From positions 1-7,802 of the forward strand of contig JABDRH010000676.1 in the NCBI GenBank assembly GCA_013041835.1: DNA of 7,802 bases, given 5' to 3'. Source of the DNA: Desulfatitalea sp. (GTDB taxonomy: Bacteria; Desulfobacterota; Desulfobacteria; Desulfobacterales; Desulfosarcinaceae). The position numbers and the translations under genes are program-made. Of the stretch, positions 7,082 to 7,802 are shown piece by piece. Numbering within the stretch: position 1 is the first letter of the stretch; each line of letters starts with the position of its first letter. The notes beneath the pieces were generated by a model, which saw only the letters and a list, made by a program, of their open reading frames with translations, had not been told where the DNA came from and did no database searches.

Positions 7082-7097
7082 TGTGACGTAGTGCACA
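7082..7097. promoter_or_regulatory. CRP/FNR-family-like site
   Basis: TGTGA-CGTAGT-GCACA matches the TGTGA-N6-TCACA pattern of the CRP/FNR superfamily at 9 of 10 positions. GTCACA at 7113-7118 repeats a half-site 25 bases on, and TTGTCACACAA (7111-7121) is itself an inverted repeat. Such regulators (for example HcpR, with TTGTGA-N6-TCACAA) are common in sulfate reducers. The call is by pattern only; either divergent gene could be the target. Confidence 0.27.
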
Positions 7098-7125
7098 TAA
7101 TGGTGGTGATTTGTCACACAACTTG

Positions 7126-7145
7126 GACAAAGGGCCAGACAAAGG
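7126..7145. repeat. Tandemly spaced 8-base direct repeat in a purine-rich tract
   Basis: GACAAAGG occurs exactly at 7126-7133 and 7138-7145, 12 bases apart. AAAGG recurs at 7149 and 7161, so four copies lie within 37 bases of a strongly purine-rich plus strand. It may be a regulator binding array or simply low-complexity sequence. Confidence 0.4.
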
Positions 7146-7267
7146 ATCAAAGGGGAAAGTAAAGGGGGAACGGACGTTCTTGGCTATCTTGACCAAATCA
7201 TATATGCTGCATGCATCATTCAAATAACTCTGGTGTTGTAGGATTGTTGACGGTGGGCATCCTAATC

Positions 7268-7273
7268 AGGAGG
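7268..7273 (+). promoter_or_regulatory. Ribosome binding site of the DsrE-family gene
   Basis: AGGAGG sits 4 bases before the ATG at 7278. It is a full-consensus site that fixes the start and implies strong translation. Confidence 0.85.
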
Positions 7274-7277
7274 CGTT

Positions 7278-7625
7278 ATGCAAAACTTTGTTCTGTTCGT
7301 TTTCAATGGCGATCCCATGTGCTTCATTCATGTCCTGCTCAATGTTCTGGATATGCAGGCGCGGGGGCATGAGGCGGTTATCGTGGTCGAAGGCGCGGCC
7401 ACCGGGCTTTTGTCCGAGCTGCCCAAAGCGGACCACCCGCTGCACAACCTATGGCAACGGGTGAAAGAGGCCGGGCGGATCGCAGGAGTCTGCAAGGCGT
7501 GCTCGGAAAAGATGGGCACCTTACAGGCGGCCCGGCAGCAGGGTTTGCCGTTGCTCGATGAGATGAACGGCCACCCGAGCATGGCGCGTTTTCGCAAAGA
7601 AGGGTATGAGATCATTACCTTCTGA
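7278..7625 (+). CDS. DsrE-family protein with CxxC motif
   Basis: This 115-aa soluble, cytoplasmic protein has the DsrE/DsrF-like pattern. A first beta-strand, FVLFVFNGDPMCF (4-16), is followed by a helix, then the second strand EAVIVVEGAAT (32-42), a glycine-linked segment, the cysteine loop VCKACSEKMG (71-80) and a C-terminal strand, YEIITF. Family members act as sulfur carriers or sulfur-relay proteins in sulfate and sulfur metabolism, using a conserved cysteine. Here Cys72 and Cys75 form a CxxC pair at the usual site, and Cys15 is a third. This is not the dsrE of the dsrEFH operon, since no partners are present, so no gene symbol is given. Similar short stand-alone proteins are, from memory, common in sulfate reducers and some archaea. 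The stop codon lies only 3 bases before the next gene, implying an operon. The physiological sulfur partner is unknown. Confidence 0.8.
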   Translation: MQNFVLFVFNGDPMCFIHVLLNVLDMQARGHEAVIVVEGAATGLLSELPKADHPLHNLWQRVKEAGRIAGVCKACSEKMGTLQAARQQGLPLLDEMNGHPSMARFRKEGYEIITF

Positions 7626-7628
7626 AAA

Positions 7629-7802
7629 ATGGCTTACCGTCAAAGAAAAGCACAGCTTCTTCATCTGCTTCGGTCCACCGATCCGAATACGGCCTTTGCG
7701 GCCATTGGCGCCATGCCGGCGGCACAGGTGATCAGTCCGTTGTTCGGTTTGTTGTGTCATGGCAACCCGCTGGTGCGTTGGCGCGCCGTTGACGCCATGG
7801 GA
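7629..7802 (+). CDS. HEAT-repeat protein, DVU0298-like, N-terminal fragment (runs off the window)
   Basis: The first 58 codons are open from the ATG at 7629 to the window edge. The peptide begins MAYRQRKAQLLHLL and contains helical pairs typical of HEAT-like repeats: ISPLFGLL (35-42), then GNPLVRWRAVDAMG (45-58). This 'V+WRAV-AMG' hallmark marks repeats of the DVU0298 type known, from memory, in sulfate-reducing Desulfovibrio, where the function is undefined; the repeats suggest protein-protein binding. There is no clear ribosome site and only 3 bases separate it from the DsrE-family stop, so translation is probably coupled. The linkage suggests the two products work together. The alternative is a generic PBS-lyase HEAT repeat protein; the rest of the gene is needed to decide. 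Confidence 0.7.
   Translation, partial: MAYRQRKAQLLHLLRSTDPNTAFAAIGAMPAAQVISPLFGLLCHGNPLVRWRAVDAMG

Larger units (their letters stand above)
6994..7277. other. Divergent intergenic region between the PilZ gene and the DsrE-family gene
   Basis: These 284 bases contain the upstream signals of two divergent genes. They hold strong ribosome sites at each end, a CRP/FNR-like inverted repeat at 7082-7097, and a purine-rich stretch with an 8-base direct repeat at 7126-7171. TTGACC at 7189-7194 is a good -35 for the plus strand, but no convincing -10 lies 16-18 bases on. A 65-codon minus-strand frame here (7026-7223) has no protein-like features. Confidence 0.6.

Noticed and set aside
7026..7223. 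65-codon minus-strand frame in the divergent region
   Set aside because: It has no ribosome site or conserved pattern and covers candidate regulatory sequence; it is probably chance.

Overview
The window looks like chromosomal DNA of a Gram-negative, sulfate-reducer-like bacterium, probably Desulfobacterota (Desulfobacteraceae or a relative). This placement is inferred from protein resemblance recalled from memory: a DsrE-family protein with a CxxC pair, followed by a HEAT-repeat protein resembling the Desulfovibrio DVU0298 type. No marker gene for taxonomy is present. All intact genes have ordinary housekeeping character, and I see no insertion sequence, prophage, CRISPR array, tRNA or rRNA.

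Layout. Bases 3-1578 (minus) hold the cell-division ABC pair ftsE-ftsX. A 252-base divergent region with candidate promoters on both strands and several hairpins separates it from pyrE (1831-2391, plus), the UMP-biosynthesis phosphoribosyltransferase. pyrE meets a class A penicillin-binding protein of the PBP1A type (2375-4780, minus) tail to tail, with a 17-base overlap. Upstream of the PBP lies a 300-base non-coding stretch with a clear minus-strand intrinsic terminator, a 16-bp perfect palindrome next to an extended -10 element, and a possible short structured RNA. Next comes a 632-residue polytopic membrane protein ending in an apparently intact c-di-GMP-binding PilZ domain (5095-6993, minus). 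A 284-base divergent region separates it from a plus-strand pair: the DsrE-family protein (7278-7625) and, 3 bases later, the HEAT-repeat protein, cut by the window edge.

Function. Three of the loci act at the envelope: FtsEX couples ATP hydrolysis to septal wall hydrolysis, PBP1A builds peptidoglycan, and the PilZ protein probably senses c-di-GMP at the inner membrane. They are separate transcription units as far as the sequence shows, so a shared pathway is not demonstrated. The least explained items are the PilZ membrane protein with its unrecognised cytosolic domain, the DsrE/HEAT pair, and the structured intergenic region at 4900-5040.
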